Source: Desulfovirgula sp.
GTDB taxonomy: Bacteria > Bacillota > Desulfotomaculia > Desulfotomaculales > Desulfocucumaceae
Assembly: GCA_020725625.1 (NCBI GenBank)
Contig: DYET01000034.1
Span: 1-64,000 of the forward strand
Length of the DNA stretch: 64,000 nt
Direction of reading: 5' to 3'
The position numbers and the translations under genes are program-made. The notes beneath the pieces were generated by a model, which saw only the letters and a list, made by a program, of their open reading frames with translations, did no database searches and was not told where the DNA came from. Below, one piece after another: positions 62,978-64,000 of the stretch (position 1 is its first letter; each line of letters starts with the position of its first letter).

Positions 62978-64000
62978 ATGGCTGTGATGAGAAAAATAGT
63001 GGCCGGGGCGGCATTATGTTTTTTGCTAGTCCTGTGCCCATCCCCTGAAACGGCCCCGGCCCTGCCCCCGGCCGCAACTGAGATCGATCCGGATCCGCCG
63101 CCAAAGAGCAGGCAGATCGTCATGCTGGTGGTGGACGGGCTGCAGGCCGACTCCCTGAGCCCCGGCAGGACGCCGAATATAAACGGGCTGGGCATGGCTG
63201 GGGCCAGGGCCGACAGGGTCAGCGCCATGCCCCCGGACAATTCCGAAGCCAGGTTGTATTCACTGCTCAGCGGGACCGACCCGGCCGATCACGGCTACAC
63301 GGGAGGGAAGGCCTCCCCCGGGCGGCGCACGATAATGTCGTACCTGGAGGAAAAGGGGCTCAAAAGTGCAGTTGTGGACGGGACCGGCCGGCTGGAAAAA
63401 GCGTGCGGGGAATTAGGCCTGAAAAACTTCGGCCCCTTCGGCAGCGACGGTGAGGTGGTGGCCGCGGCACTGGACTTGATCCGGAACAAAAAGCCGTTCC
63501 TGACGGTGGTGGTGCTGCCGGGGCCGGGCAGGCAGTTGGCCCTTTCCGGAAAGGACTCGAAAGATTACCAGTCCTCGGTGACCGCCGCCGACACCATGGT
63601 GGGGAAGATGTTCAGGCAACTGCACGCAGACGGGATTTTTGAAGAAACAATGATCATCGTCACCGGCACCACCGGCAGGCCCCCGCTGGTCATCAAGGGA
63701 AACGACTTTGCTGCCGGGGCGAAGCTGCCGCCGGTCTGCCTTAAAGACCTGGCCCCCACCCTGGGTTACCTGTACGGGATAAGCATGCCGGAGGGGGGAG
63801 GGCTGATCATATGGGACGCCCTGCGGCCGGCGGCCGGCCGGACGGAAATTTTCATGCTCAAGCAAAGGGTCAGGGACCTGGGCGCTGCATACGCCGACGC
63901 CGTTGACGCGGCGGCCCGCCTGGAAAACGAAAAAATCCTGGTTCAGGAGGAAAAAACGCGCCTGGCCAGGGATAAAAGATTCGTGGAGGAAGAGATTGAA
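62978..64000 (+). CDS. Exported alkaline-phosphatase-superfamily-like protein (3' end outside window)
   Basis: The first 341 residues of a protein that runs off the window; ATG 62978 follows GGGGAGG. The N-terminus is a signal peptide (KIVAGAALCFLLVLC, then APALPPA). Residues 45-105 resemble the alkaline phosphatase/phosphoglycerate mutase superfamily (IVMLVVDGLQADSL, TPNINGLG, LLSGTDPADHGYTGG). The metal-binding DHG-type site near residue 230 reads IVTGTTGRPPLVIKG, lacking Asp and His, so the domain is probably catalytically dead. A charged coiled-coil region starts near 285 and continues past the end. Confidence 0.75.
   Translation, partial: MAVMRKIVAGAALCFLLVLCPSPETAPALPPAATEIDPDPPPKSRQIVMLVVDGLQADSLSPGRTPNINGLGMAGARADRVSAMPPDNSEARLYSLLSGTDPADHGYTGGKASPGRRTIMSYLEEKGLKSAVVDGTGRLEKACGELGLKNFGPFGSDGEVVAAALDLIRNKKPFLTVVVLPGPGRQLALSGKDSKDYQSSVTAADTMVGKMFRQLHADGIFEETMIIVTGTTGRPPLVIKGNDFAAGAKLPPVCLKDLAPTLGYLYGISMPEGGGLIIWDALRPAAGRTEIFMLKQRVRDLGAAYADAVDAAARLENEKILVQEEKTRLARDKRFVEEEIE

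Overview
The window reads as a chromosomal segment of a G+C-rich, anaerobic, endospore-forming member of the Firmicutes (class Clostridia, Desulfotomaculum/Pelotomaculum-like Peptococcaceae). This is inference from gene content: an intact sporulation sigma factor SigK (39801-40505), the TRAP RNA-binding protein MtrB (18096-18332), several ferredoxin-type proteins, sigma-54 activators of the PAS-AAA-Fis type beside AMP-forming acyl-CoA ligases, a solute symporter with a small partner subunit, and a SAM-I riboswitch in front of a homocysteine-synthesis operon. No 16S rRNA or other taxonomic marker is present.

Layout. 1-2234 is the worn end of a mobile element: excisionase-like HTH protein, tyrosine integrase and an ArdC antirestriction pseudogene. 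2579-7537 holds polysaccharide genes: a sugar-nucleotidyltransferase/phosphomannomutase-like fusion, then a divergent GH57 branching enzyme with a DUF4912 protein. 7894-22257 is a mostly plus-strand housekeeping block: Nth, TrmL, a MoxR/VWA pair, a sigma-54 activator, a methyltransferase, a tiny two-helix membrane protein, DnaE, MtrB, a DUF2007-like protein, PfkA, pyruvate kinase and a DedA protein. 22427-34993 looks devoted to organic acid uptake and activation: three acyl-CoA ligases, a second sigma-54 activator with a candidate -24/-12 promoter nearby, a DnaQ-like exonuclease, a DUF4212/symporter pair and a cNMP/CBS/DUF294 protein.

35057-37746 (minus) is a SAM-riboswitch-controlled operon with the three families tied to non-canonical homocysteine formation (COG1900/DUF39, NIL-ferredoxin, UPF0280). 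It is followed by a fused PxpB-PxpC oxoprolinase and sigK. 40760-43660 is an unrecognised iron-sulfur cluster ending in an amidohydrolase. 43859-45878 encodes a KtrB/KtrA potassium system. 46275-51264 is decaying accessory DNA: an MFS porter, an IclR pseudogene, YqeC, a MobA/MocA-like nucleotidyltransferase, a gene fragment, a gamma-carbonic-anhydrase-like protein, Hsp20 and a truncated ADP-forming acyl-CoA synthetase. 51402-53475 has cysteine synthase and a second MFS porter.

The most interesting part is 54480-62413, a more A+T-rich island carrying a compact four-gene operon: a fused PD-(D/E)XK nuclease/N6-adenine methylase, a NurA-family nuclease, a HerA-like ATPase with an unusual P-loop, and an SPPY-type DNA methyltransferase. 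It interrupts the HEPN gene of an MNT-HEPN toxin-antitoxin pair. A possible remnant of the HEPN 3' end lies at 62414-62479, on the far side. This looks like a restriction-type defence cassette pairing two methylases with a HerA-NurA machine. A tRNA-Pro gene and the start of a degenerate phosphatase-superfamily exported protein close the window.
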